Shown piece by piece: positions 42,436-50,637 of a stretch of 64,000 bases of DNA (positions are counted from its first letter, which is position 1; each line of letters opens with the position of its first letter). Origin of the DNA: Flavobacterium sp. DG2-3 (GTDB taxonomy: Bacteria > Bacteroidota > Bacteroidia > Flavobacteriales > Flavobacteriaceae); the NCBI RefSeq assembly GCF_030730925.1, contig NZ_JAVAMB010000004.1, positions 186,001 to 250,000 of the forward strand, in the 5' to 3' direction. Under the pieces are notes generated by a model. The model was not told the DNA's origin. It did not search any database and saw only the letters and a program-made list of their open reading frames with translations. A program made the translations under genes and the position numbers.

Positions 42436-43791
42436 TTAAAAATCTCTATCTACATCAAAAGCTTCTAAATATTCTGCAACTCTTTTTACGAAACTTCCTC
42501 CAAGCGCTCCATCAACAACTCTATGATCGTAAGAGTGCGACAAGAACATTTTCTGGCGGATTCCGATAAAATCACCTTCTGGCGTTTCAATAACCGCAGG
42601 CACTTTACGAATTGCTCCAAGAGCTAAAATTCCAACTTGAGGCTGGTTGATAATCGGAGTTCCAAAAACACTTCCAAAAGTACCAACGTTTGTAACCGTA
42701 TAAGTTCCGCCTTGTGTATCGTCTGGTTTTAGTTTTCCAGCTTTTGCACGGTTTCCTAAATCGTTAACCGCTTTTGCCATTCCAACTAAATTCAACTGAT
42801 CTGCATTTTTAATTACAGGAACAATTAAATTTCCGTTTGGAAGAGCCGCTGCCATTCCTAAATTGATATTTTTCTTTTTAATGATATAATCTCCATCTAC
42901 AGAAATATTCATTCCTGGAAAATCTTTTAAAGCTTTTGCAACAGCTTCCATCATAATTGGAGTAAAAGTCAATTTCTCGCCTTCTCTTTTCTCAAAAGCG
43001 GCTTTTACTTTATCTCTCCATTTTACAATGTTAGTTACATCTACCTCAATAAAAGACTGAACGTGAGCCGAAGTTTGAACCGAAGCCACCATATAACCTG
43101 AAATCAGTTTACGCATTCTGTCCATTTCGACAATCTCATCACCGCCATTTACAGAAACAGGAACTGCTTGCTGACTTTTTTGAACAACTGGCTCAACTGC
43201 TTTCGGAGCTTCTGCTTTTGGAGTTTCAACTACTTTCGGAGCTGCTTCTACTGCCTTAGGTGCTTGAACTGCTCCAGATTTACGACCTTCTACATATTTT
43301 AGAATATCTTCTTTTGTCACTCGTCCGTCTTTACCAGAACCCGCAATATTTTCAAGTTCGCTTAAAGAAATCCCTTCTTCTTTTGCAATATTTTTTACTA
43401 ATGGAGAAAAGAATTTATCTGAACTTGAGAAGTCTTGAGAAGTTGTTACCGTTTCTTTAACTGCTTCAATTGTTTTTTCAATTTCAGCAGCTTCGGCAGG
43501 AGCGGCAGTTTCTTCAGTGTTATTTATTGCTGCAGTTGGCGCGTCGCCTCCTTCAGTTTCAATAATCGCAATGGTCTGCCCTACTTGCACTAAATCATCT
43601 TTACCAAACAATTGCTCAACTAAAATCCCTGATACTTCGCTAGGCACTTCACTGTCAACTTTATCGGTTGCAATTTCGAGTACGGCTTCATCAGCCTCAA
43701 TTTTGTCTCCTACTTCTTTCAACCAATTGGTAATAGTTGCTTCAGCGACACTTTCTCCCATTTTCGGAAGCTTTAATTCAAATCTTGCCAT
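42436..43791 (-). CDS. 2-oxoacid dehydrogenase E2 (dihydrolipoyl acyltransferase)
   Basis: 451 residues. A lipoyl domain (1-78) with EIATDKVDSEVPS, lipoylated Lys44; an Ala/Glu/Thr-rich linker; a peripheral-subunit-binding domain (about 128-168, FFSPLVKNIAKEEGISLSEL and GKDGRVTKEDIL); another flexible Pro/Ala/Lys linker; and the catalytic core (about 215-450) ending in SHSYDHRVVDGALGG (His423, Asp427). Single lipoyl domain and overall length fit a branched-chain or 2-oxoglutarate-type complex; no E1 or E3 gene is adjacent. Probably monocistronic with its own terminator. Confidence 0.95.
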   Translation of the reverse strand: MARFELKLPKMGESVAEATITNWLKEVGDKIEADEAVLEIATDKVDSEVPSEVSGILVEQLFGKDDLVQVGQTIAIIETEGGDAPTAAINNTEETAAPAEAAEIEKTIEAVKETVTTSQDFSSSDKFFSPLVKNIAKEEGISLSELENIAGSGKDGRVTKEDILKYVEGRKSGAVQAPKAVEAAPKVVETPKAEAPKAVEPVVQKSQQAVPVSVNGGDEIVEMDRMRKLISGYMVASVQTSAHVQSFIEVDVTNIVKWRDKVKAAFEKREGEKLTFTPIMMEAVAKALKDFPGMNISVDGDYIIKKKNINLGMAAALPNGNLIVPVIKNADQLNLVGMAKAVNDLGNRAKAGKLKPDDTQGGTYTVTNVGTFGSVFGTPIINQPQVGILALGAIRKVPAVIETPEGDFIGIRQKMFLSHSYDHRVVDGALGGSFVKRVAEYLEAFDVDRDF

Positions 43792-43875
43792 ATTGTTAAT
43801 CTAAAAGATGTTTTTGATTTTCAGATTGCGAAATTAACGAATATTTTAAACATAAATTACACTTAATATAATTTT

Positions 43876-45039
43876 TTACTCAATTTTTACGATTTGCCCT
43901 CTGTCATTTCTGGAATTGCTTCCAATAATAAAATGGGTCTTTTTGGGTAAAATTTTAAAAGTAATCCTCTTATCTTTAAGAGTTTCTATGATTTCGATAC
44001 ATTTTTTGAATGAAATGTATTGATTATCTAAAATAATTTCGACCTTTTTTCCCTTAAAAATCAGGCACGAATTTACCATTTTTTCTTTCGGGATTTTTAA
44101 AAACCGGACTTTATTTTTTAAAGTTAAGGCTAATTTTTGAGACAAATCTTCATTTAAAGAATAAAAAACATACGATTCTGGATTGGGTTTTATTCTCGCA
44201 TTCCCCTGAAACATTTTTACAAAAGAGAAAAACCAAGTTCCGATTTGGATGAAAAAACTAAAAAACAGCGATTTCTTAAAATGTTTCTGATAAAAGAAAT
44301 TCATCGCTTCTTGAAACCTCATCATATATTTTTCGTCTTTTACCGTACTTTCTCCTTTATAATGTAAAACAGTGGTCTCGTGAAAATAATAATTAGTCTT
44401 TTTCTTTTGTAATGCACGGTAAGACAAGTCGATATCATCAGCATACATAAAACAGTTTTCATCAAAACCATTTAAATCTTCATACAGACTTCTTTCTAAA
44501 AACATAAAAGCGCCAACGAGAATATCGACTTTTCCTGTTTCGTTTTCTTTTAAATGCCGTGCGTAATATTGATTAAAAAGTCTGGTTTGAGGAAAGATTT
44601 TATACAATCCGAAAATTTTTGTGAACGCAACCCAAGGTGTTGGAATTCCGCGTTTGCTTTCTGGGAGAAATTCTCCGGTTCCATCAATTAGTTTGCAGCC
44701 GATAATTCCGAGATTGTTCTGCCTTTCGGCGAAAGCCAAAATCTTTGTAAAAGTATCTTCTGCAACAACGGTATCAGGATTTAAAATGCAGACGTACTTC
44801 CCTTTCGCTTGACGAACACCAATATTATTGCCTTTTGGAAAACCAAAATTTTCTTTATTTTCAATTAGTTTAACGTCAGGAAATTTTTCTTTCAGCATCA
44901 AAACACTTCCGTCTGATGAATTATTATCGATTACCATAATTTCTGCATCGATTGCCGCAATCGCTTCCTGAACGCTTAAAAGGCATTGTTCGAGAAAGTA
45001 ACGTACATTGTAATTGAGAATAACAACCGATAACTGCAT
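43876..45039 (-). CDS. Glycosyltransferase family 2
   Basis: 387 residues. GT2 domain at the N-terminus: LSVVILNYNVRYFLEQCLLSV, EIMVIDNNSSDGSV, VCILNPDTVV (acceptor-site Asp) and NCFMYADDIDLSYRA. WbbL/rhamnosyltransferase-like arrangement. A hydrophobic stretch near residue 245-265 suggests membrane association; the last 100 residues are a basic region without a recognised fold. The upstream BamA-like gene ends 30 bp before its start, so the two may be co-transcribed. Sugar donor unknown. Confidence 0.9.
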   Translation of the reverse strand: MQLSVVILNYNVRYFLEQCLLSVQEAIAAIDAEIMVIDNNSSDGSVLMLKEKFPDVKLIENKENFGFPKGNNIGVRQAKGKYVCILNPDTVVAEDTFTKILAFAERQNNLGIIGCKLIDGTGEFLPESKRGIPTPWVAFTKIFGLYKIFPQTRLFNQYYARHLKENETGKVDILVGAFMFLERSLYEDLNGFDENCFMYADDIDLSYRALQKKKTNYYFHETTVLHYKGESTVKDEKYMMRFQEAMNFFYQKHFKKSLFFSFFIQIGTWFFSFVKMFQGNARIKPNPESYVFYSLNEDLSQKLALTLKNKVRFLKIPKEKMVNSCLIFKGKKVEIILDNQYISFKKCIEIIETLKDKRITFKILPKKTHFIIGSNSRNDRGQIVKIE

Positions 45040-45069
45040 GAAAAATGGTTCTGTAGATTTTGGCCGAAG

Positions 45070-46251
45070 TTAGAAATTTTCAGACAATCCCAAACGCAGC
45101 GACCAATCGTTTTTACTAATTCCGTAATCTAGTGCCAAATTACTGCCGTTTCTTTTATTCCATTTTACACGGATTCCGGTTCCAACTGCGGGATTCCATT
45201 TTTTAAATTGATAAGTATCTAACTTAGAAACCGAGGAAATATTAGTAAAAAATACGGCGCCGAAGAATCCGTTACGGCTGATATCGGTTCTGTATTCGGT
45301 TTCAAAATAAATTAAAGCATTGCTTCGATATCTGTTTTTTGTAAATCCGCGTCCTGTTTTCCCTTCACGATCCCAGCCAATACTTGGTAAATCTAAATAG
45401 TGCGGTTTTCCGCCAAATGTTGACCAGTAAAAAGCTCTAGAAGCCCAAACACGATGTTTGGTTTTACTAAAAGAATGGTATTTTCGGGCATCAAAATACA
45501 AAGACTGCCATTTATCTCCTTCTACTCCGCTGGTATTTATTCGTAAATCGGCTTCAACATACAAGCCTTCTTTTGGGTTTATTATATTTTTTCTAGAATC
45601 GTACAATCCCTGAATAGCAAATCCAAACGAAGTTTCGTTTGAAAAATCGCCATTCATATATTTGTAATAATCGGTTTCTCCGTCAATATAAGATTCTTCA
45701 GAAATATTTTGATAATTATCTAAAAGAAAACCAACTCCCAAACGATAATTTCCAACAATCTGCCTCGTAATAAACTGATAAAAACGCCACTGCTGGTAAT
45801 CGAGTGTTGACATTTCTTTTTCGGAGTTATCTACTCCCAATCCATAAGTATCCTGAGGATAAATCATATAGCGATAATCTCCAATTAAATTCCATTTATT
45901 ATCCTTAGAATAAATATAAGACTGAATCGGAAATACAAATTGTTTGCTAAAACTAAAATAAGGTGAAAAAGTGACCTGAGACATTTTGGTGGTTTCGGCA
46001 TCACCTAAATAAAATGTAGTCAGAAAAGAAACAACTAAACCTGTGCTTGAATTAACGCCGACAGGAACTGGCAATAATGAAAAAGTTAGTTTTCTCTTTC
46101 TTTCGGGACGAATAGTATCTTGCTTGTCAAAAATTTTATGAATTACATCTAAAATATCTCGTGTACCCACGGCTGTACTATCATTTTGAGCCTGGCAAAA
46201 CGATCCTATTAAAAGTAAAACGAAGATGTATTTAATTTTTAAACTATTCAC
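45070..46251 (-). CDS. BamA/TamA-like outer-membrane barrel (bacterial surface antigen, D15)
   Basis: 393 residues with a signal peptide (1-21, ending FCQAQ). Beta-rich throughout, with the surface-antigen barrel features GFAIQGLYDSRKNIINPKEGLYVEAD and a C-terminal AVGTGIRVKWNKRNGSNLALDYG...LRLGLSENF. No POTRA domain is present, so it is a barrel-only member rather than BamA itself. Function may be in lipid or protein transport at the outer membrane. TAAATTTG lies 27 bp upstream. Confidence 0.9.
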   Translation of the reverse strand: MNSLKIKYIFVLLLIGSFCQAQNDSTAVGTRDILDVIHKIFDKQDTIRPERKRKLTFSLLPVPVGVNSSTGLVVSFLTTFYLGDAETTKMSQVTFSPYFSFSKQFVFPIQSYIYSKDNKWNLIGDYRYMIYPQDTYGLGVDNSEKEMSTLDYQQWRFYQFITRQIVGNYRLGVGFLLDNYQNISEESYIDGETDYYKYMNGDFSNETSFGFAIQGLYDSRKNIINPKEGLYVEADLRINTSGVEGDKWQSLYFDARKYHSFSKTKHRVWASRAFYWSTFGGKPHYLDLPSIGWDREGKTGRGFTKNRYRSNALIYFETEYRTDISRNGFFGAVFFTNISSVSKLDTYQFKKWNPAVGTGIRVKWNKRNGSNLALDYGISKNDWSLRLGLSENF

Positions 46252-46278
46252 TCACAATATCTTAAAAACCTTCTCTTA

Positions 46279-46286
46279 CAAATTTA
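46279..46286 (-). promoter_or_regulatory. -7 promoter box for the BamA-like gene
   Basis: TAAATTTG on the minus strand, exact TAnnTTTG, 27 bp before the start codon. Confidence 0.4.
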
Positions 46287-46332
46287 AATATTTTTAAATG
46301 AATTAAGCAGCATTTTTAATTTCTTAAAAAAC

Positions 46333-46340
46333 TATATTTG
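46333..46340 (+). promoter_or_regulatory. -7 promoter box that decides the start of the next gene
   Basis: TATATTTG, exact TAnnTTTG. Transcription would begin about 46346-46348, at or after the first candidate ATG (46346), which favours the ATG at 46364 as the true start. Confidence 0.45.
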
Positions 46341-46363
46341 ATTATATGGTAAAAACTCAATTC

Positions 46364-46918
46364 ATGAAGAATTTTTCAATTGTAATGGTCCTAGTATTTG
46401 TTTCTGTGCTTAAAATTGAAGGACAAAACAGAACCGATCTTATTAAATCGAACAAATGGTTTATTGCCGGACCGTCGGTTGAAAATGAAGAAGCAATAAA
46501 TGCTTTACGCTTGAAAAAAGGAATTGTTTTGGTGACAGCAAAAGAAAATCCAAAACGAGAAATAGAGCTAAACGTAATGATTACAAATTCTGAAACCAAC
46601 GACGGAGTTCCGACGAATATTTCAAACAAATCTAAATATGTAGAGATTACCTATCAGTCGACACAAATTATAAAACTGCAGGCGAGAGAAGGAAATGCCG
46701 AAGGAACAGGCTGTGTACACGGAGGTTCGCACCCGAGAGTAAGTCTTCCTGCGTCTCCAAAACATTTTTCTACGATAAAAATTCCTTGGACCGATTTCAA
46801 ACAAGATGAACTTCCAAACGGAAAAACACTAAACCTCAACAATATTTGTAAGCTTAATTTTGTGAATTACAATCCCGTTTCAGGCTCATTATTAAAGATA
46901 AAAAAGGTTGTTTTTTAG
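46364..46918 (+). CDS. Secreted beta-rich protein of unknown function
   Basis: 184 residues from the second ATG, which directly begins a good signal peptide (MKNFSIVMVLVFVSVLKIEGQ) and fits the -7 box; an upstream ATG at 46346 would add six residues. The mature protein is beta-rich, with a GTGCVHGGSHPR segment and an ending NNICKLNFVNYNPVSGSLLKIKKVVF that recalls jelly-roll carbohydrate-binding modules. No family assigned. Convergent with the DUF5009 gene across 52 bp that hold an AGTGTTC/GAACACT inverted pair. Confidence 0.75.
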   Translation: MKNFSIVMVLVFVSVLKIEGQNRTDLIKSNKWFIAGPSVENEEAINALRLKKGIVLVTAKENPKREIELNVMITNSETNDGVPTNISNKSKYVEITYQSTQIIKLQAREGNAEGTGCVHGGSHPRVSLPASPKHFSTIKIPWTDFKQDELPNGKTLNLNNICKLNFVNYNPVSGSLLKIKKVVF

Positions 46919-46970
46919 TGTTCAGAATCAACAAAACTGATTACTAAAAAACGGAACACTGACCACTAAA

Positions 46971-48164
46971 TTAAAGTTGCATCTGAATTTTATATCTGTT
47001 CAAAATTTTCATTACAAAAAGCATAATCGTAGAGAATACCAAAGACCAGATAATTCCTGGAACTCCTTCTGAAAAATATTCTGGCAGAATATGAATGTTA
47101 AGTGCTTTATTGAAATAATAAATAACACCTGGCAAAATATAAATCAGTAACGGATTTGCGGCGGCAGGCATAAAAAATTCGCTCCATTTGGTTTGCTTCT
47201 TAACTTCCATCAGCCAATACAAAAAGTAAAATAAAACGGTGCAAATTGCTGCCGATAACATTGTCCAAGAAGGTGTTCCTTTTATTTTTGAAATTCCGAA
47301 ATACGGACGAAGTAAAATAGCAGTCAAAGTGAATAAAACTATAAAACCAATTACAGGCCAATTATTTTTGGAAATTATTTTTCGATCAAAAAACAACAAC
47401 GAAATTATAACTCCAGCAGTTGCAAGCGATGCATGTGTAAGATGCCCAGCGATAAAACTTATCCAAGAAGTATTTTGGACAAAAGAGTTTTCGGTTAAGT
47501 TTAAAGAATTCATTGCAACAGAAAAAATCAAAAATCCGATCATTGCCCAAAGATTTCCATTTACTAGCCAATAATAAATTACAGTAAAGAGATATGCCCA
47601 TCCGATCAAACCGAGAATTCCCCACCATTTTGGCGTAATGCCAATTTCTCCTGTCTCTTCTTGAACATATAAAAAGTATAAAGCAATTAGAACGAGTATC
47701 CCGCCATATTGAAGTACATTTTTTAACCAAAGCGGAAAATTTTTCGGGTATTTATTCCAAATCGGAATTGGCATCAAGTAAGCCAAAAGTCCCCAAAATG
47801 CGGGTTCAATTATCATTTTAGAAGCATCGTAACCATATTCGGCATTGACCATAAAAACACCAATTACAATAAGCGCAATTGCCCTCTTTAAAGTATGTGT
47901 CCAGATTGTTTTCGGACTGTCTCCTTTTATCAATCTAGCATTAAAAGCAAACGGAATAGACATTCCGACAATAAATAAAAAAGCAGGAAAAACTAAATCA
48001 ACAAAAGTCATAGCATCTGCATCTGCGGGCATGTGTTTCATCCATTGCGGTACGTTTTTGACACTTGCCAGTTCATTTACAAAAATCATTACAAAAATGG
48101 TGATTCCACGCAAAGCATCAATAGAAATAATACGCTGATTAAACAGATTCTCTTTTATTTTCAT
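46971..48164 (-). CDS. DUF5009 / HGSNAT-like multipass acyltransferase
   Basis: 397 residues with about 11 membrane segments. IISIDALRGITIFVMIFVNEL and MTFVDLVFPAFLFIVGMSIPFAF are the conserved first segments. The first cytoplasmic/periplasmic loop contains MKHMPADAD where the paralogue at 33800 has HAHWNGC. Probable acetyl carrier across the inner membrane, with sugar as acceptor. Located beside the capsule locus, so it could acetylate the polysaccharide, but this is only context. TATATTTG lies 26 bp upstream. Confidence 0.88.
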   Translation of the reverse strand: MKIKENLFNQRIISIDALRGITIFVMIFVNELASVKNVPQWMKHMPADADAMTFVDLVFPAFLFIVGMSIPFAFNARLIKGDSPKTIWTHTLKRAIALIVIGVFMVNAEYGYDASKMIIEPAFWGLLAYLMPIPIWNKYPKNFPLWLKNVLQYGGILVLIALYFLYVQEETGEIGITPKWWGILGLIGWAYLFTVIYYWLVNGNLWAMIGFLIFSVAMNSLNLTENSFVQNTSWISFIAGHLTHASLATAGVIISLLFFDRKIISKNNWPVIGFIVLFTLTAILLRPYFGISKIKGTPSWTMLSAAICTVLFYFLYWLMEVKKQTKWSEFFMPAAANPLLIYILPGVIYYFNKALNIHILPEYFSEGVPGIIWSLVFSTIMLFVMKILNRYKIQMQL

Positions 48165-48189
48165 AATTTTTTACTTTTTTACTAAAAAT

Positions 48190-48197
48190 CAAATATA
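48190..48197 (-). promoter_or_regulatory. -7 promoter box for the DUF5009 gene
   Basis: TATATTTG on the minus strand, exact TAnnTTTG, 26 bp before the ATG. Confidence 0.4.
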
Positions 48198-48233
48198 ACA
48201 TAATTCTAAAATGTCTTATTACAAATTCTAGAT

Positions 48234-48241
48234 TAATTTTG
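48234..48241 (+). promoter_or_regulatory. -7 promoter box for the CpsB-type phosphatase gene
   Basis: TAATTTTG, exact TAnnTTTG, 34 bp before the ATG. Confidence 0.4.
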
Positions 48242-48275
48242 CTCTCTATAAAATTGATTAATACTCATTTGTCCC

Positions 48276-49013
48276 ATGTTATCATTTTTCAAATCAAAAC
48301 CTGTTTTAAAAGAACTTCTCGACGGTAGTTTTGTAGATATTCATTCGCATGTTTTGTCTGGAATTGATGATGGTGCAAATGACATTACAAAATCAACTGC
48401 TCTTGCTAAATCTTTACAAGATCTTGGTGTTTCACAACTTGTTACAACTCCCCATATTAATTACCATATCTGGAATAATTCTCCAGAAGCGATCCAATTA
48501 AAACTTGAGGAAACTCAAAAAGCACTAAAAGAAAATAAAATTGAAATCCCGATTCGGGCGGCGGCAGAATATTTTATTGATAATTGGTTCGAAAATCTTT
48601 TTAGAGAGCAAAAACTGCTGACTTTAAAAGACAATTATGTCTTGGTCGAAATGTCTTATATCAATGCGCCTATCCAACTTTATAAGGTTTTATTCGAATT
48701 GCAAGTCGCAGGTTATATTCCAGTCCTTGCTCATCCTGAAAGGTATTTATTTTATCATAAAAACTTCGCTGAATACGAAAAGTTAAAAAATGCAGGCTGT
48801 TTGTTTCAGCTAAATTTATTAGCAACAGTTGGTTATTATGGAGAAAAAATCACAAAAGTTGCAGACGAACTTCTAAAAAAGGGATTATATAATTTTGCAG
48901 GTTCTGATGTGCACCATAAAAATCATATTGCAGCTTTCGATCAAAAAATTAAAATCAAAAATGAAACCGCTTTAAGAGAAGTTATTAAGAATAATACGTT
49001 TTTTAAGTTTTAA
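48276..49013 (+). CDS. CpsB/CapC-type PHP-domain tyrosine-protein phosphatase
   Basis: 245 residues. PHP-fold metal ligands: FVDIHSHVLSGIDDGAND (His23, His25), VLAHPERY, and GSDVHHKNHI near the C-terminus. TTPHIN is also conserved. These manganese-dependent phosphatases remove phosphate from the tyrosine tail of Wzc-type kinases and so set capsule chain length. The cognate Wzc is encoded at 50638-53004 with a Tyr-rich tail. Convergent with the priming transferase gene, whose stop is 11 bp away, so it is transcribed separately from the capsule genes. Confidence 0.92.
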   Translation: MLSFFKSKPVLKELLDGSFVDIHSHVLSGIDDGANDITKSTALAKSLQDLGVSQLVTTPHINYHIWNNSPEAIQLKLEETQKALKENKIEIPIRAAAEYFIDNWFENLFREQKLLTLKDNYVLVEMSYINAPIQLYKVLFELQVAGYIPVLAHPERYLFYHKNFAEYEKLKNAGCLFQLNLLATVGYYGEKITKVADELLKKGLYNFAGSDVHHKNHIAAFDQKIKIKNETALREVIKNNTFFKF

Positions 49014-49024
49014 GACTTATGATC

Positions 49025-50440
49025 TTAGTAAGCGTTATCATCACCTTTTAGAACATTAATAAGAGTACGAACGATAATTTTTATATCTAAGAGTAAGCTC
49101 CAATTTTCGATATACCAAATATCACACTCTACTCTATTTTCCATATCTTTTAATTTCTTCGTTTCTCCTCTGTAGCCATTAACCTGCGCCCAACCAGTTA
49201 TTCCAGGCTTTGCAAAATGCCTTACAGAATAATTATCAATCAATTCGCCATATTCTTTGGCTAGATTAATCATATGTGGTCTTGGTCCAACAACAGACAT
49301 ACTGCCCCAAAGAACATTAAAAAACTGCGGCAGCTCGTCGATACTGGTCTTTCTCATAAAAGAACCAAATTTAGTAACCCTGCTATCACCCTTTTTAGCC
49401 TGCTGATCATGAGCTTTATCGTTGAGATACATGCTTCTAAACTTAAAACAAACAAACGATTTATTGTCACGACCCGAACGAGCTTGCTTAAAAAATATCG
49501 GCCCCTTAGATTCTAATTTAATAATTAGCATTACAATGGGAAAAAGCCATGGAAAAATAAGCAGTATAACTAATATTGAAAAACAGACATCAAAAACTTT
49601 TTTTATAATTCTATTCACCGCTAATTCAAGAGGTTCAGAACGAAGCATTAAAACTGGAGTGTTTTCGTAAAAAGCGATTTCGACCTTACTCGATTTTGTA
49701 TACAACTGAAAATCTGGAATAATTTTAATACGCACCATATTTTGCTCACATATTTTTATAAGCTTAGTTATAATATCTACCTTATCTATATGCAAAGCCA
49801 CATAAACCTCATCTACTTTTTCTGTAATAATAAATTCCTGGACTTCATCAAAACCTCCTCGAATGGTCAATGGATTTAGATTTCCTGTTTGGTTTTCATC
49901 AAAAAAGCCCAAAAATTTATAGCCATACGTCAGATCCTTAGCTAATATTTTATGTATTTTTTCTCCTGTATTATTTGCTCCAACAATGATAATTTTTTTA
50001 AAATTATACCCTTTTGCGCGCATATATTTTAAAACCTTCATTAATACATATCGGGAGATCACTAAAAAGGTAAAGAAAAAAAGATAGAAGCATAATAATC
50101 TGAGCCTCGATATATCGTAGTATTTTAAAATAACAACAAAAAAAACTACGAATGCTATATGTATAAAAATTTTCTTTATTGTTCTTTGAAGTATTGTTTC
50201 AATATATTCGATTCTGATAATCCTGTGAGAATCTTTGTGCAGTAAAAGTCCTATCCAAATTAAATTTGTAAACAATGAAATTGTTCTTTCGTCTTTTGTC
50301 AAAAGATTATCTATAGTTCCAAATCGAACTATAAATGAGAGATAAATTGCAATATTCAGTATAATCAAATCCCAACAAACAAAGAGGACTTTGGAGTAAC
50401 GCGAAAATCGATAATCTGACAATTTTTGTAAAAATCTCAT
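49025..50440 (-). CDS. Undecaprenyl-phosphate glycosyl-1-phosphate transferase (priming enzyme, copy A)
   Basis: 471 residues. Four to five N-terminal membrane segments, a Rossmann-like middle domain (KKIIIVGANNTGEKIHKIL), another membrane segment near 285, then the bacterial sugar transferase domain: GPIFFKQARSGRDNKSF, FKFRSMYLND, RVTKFGSFMRKTSIDELPQF, VGPRPHM and KPGITGWAQVNGYRG. It starts repeat-unit synthesis by moving a sugar 1-phosphate to undecaprenyl phosphate (WcaJ/WbaP type). A terminator lies between it and wzc, and an ATAAGATT/AATCTTAT inverted repeat lies upstream. It has a 471-residue paralogue at 53860. Confidence 0.95.
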   Translation of the reverse strand: MRFLQKLSDYRFSRYSKVLFVCWDLIILNIAIYLSFIVRFGTIDNLLTKDERTISLFTNLIWIGLLLHKDSHRIIRIEYIETILQRTIKKIFIHIAFVVFFVVILKYYDISRLRLLCFYLFFFTFLVISRYVLMKVLKYMRAKGYNFKKIIIVGANNTGEKIHKILAKDLTYGYKFLGFFDENQTGNLNPLTIRGGFDEVQEFIITEKVDEVYVALHIDKVDIITKLIKICEQNMVRIKIIPDFQLYTKSSKVEIAFYENTPVLMLRSEPLELAVNRIIKKVFDVCFSILVILLIFPWLFPIVMLIIKLESKGPIFFKQARSGRDNKSFVCFKFRSMYLNDKAHDQQAKKGDSRVTKFGSFMRKTSIDELPQFFNVLWGSMSVVGPRPHMINLAKEYGELIDNYSVRHFAKPGITGWAQVNGYRGETKKLKDMENRVECDIWYIENWSLLLDIKIIVRTLINVLKGDDNAY

Positions 50441-50486
50441 TACTTTCTTCTTCTGGAAATTGATTGTTTTTGTACTGGCGACGAAA

Positions 50487-50515
50487 ATAAGATTTTAATC
50501 ACACTTTAATCTTAT
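50487..50515. promoter_or_regulatory. Inverted repeat upstream of priming transferase copy A
   Basis: ATAAGATT (50487-50494) and AATCTTAT (50508-50515) with 13 bp between, 47 bp upstream of the start codon. It could be an operator or an RNA hairpin in the leader. Confidence 0.3.
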
Positions 50516-50578
50516 CTTTAGAACAATTTTCTTAAACTTTTAATTAAGATTTTTCGCAAAAAGAATTCGATCAAAACA

Positions 50579-50609
50579 AAAAAAGCGACCTATAGCAATA
50601 GACCGCTTT
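50579..50609 (-). terminator. Terminator after wzc
   Basis: On the minus strand AAGCG-gt-CTAT-tgct-ATAG-gt-CGCTT followed by TTTTTGTTTT, 30 bp after the wzc stop. It ends the long capsule transcript ahead of priming transferase copy A. Confidence 0.75.
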
Positions 50610-50637
50610 AATAACTTTTTAATTTTTAGTTATATTT

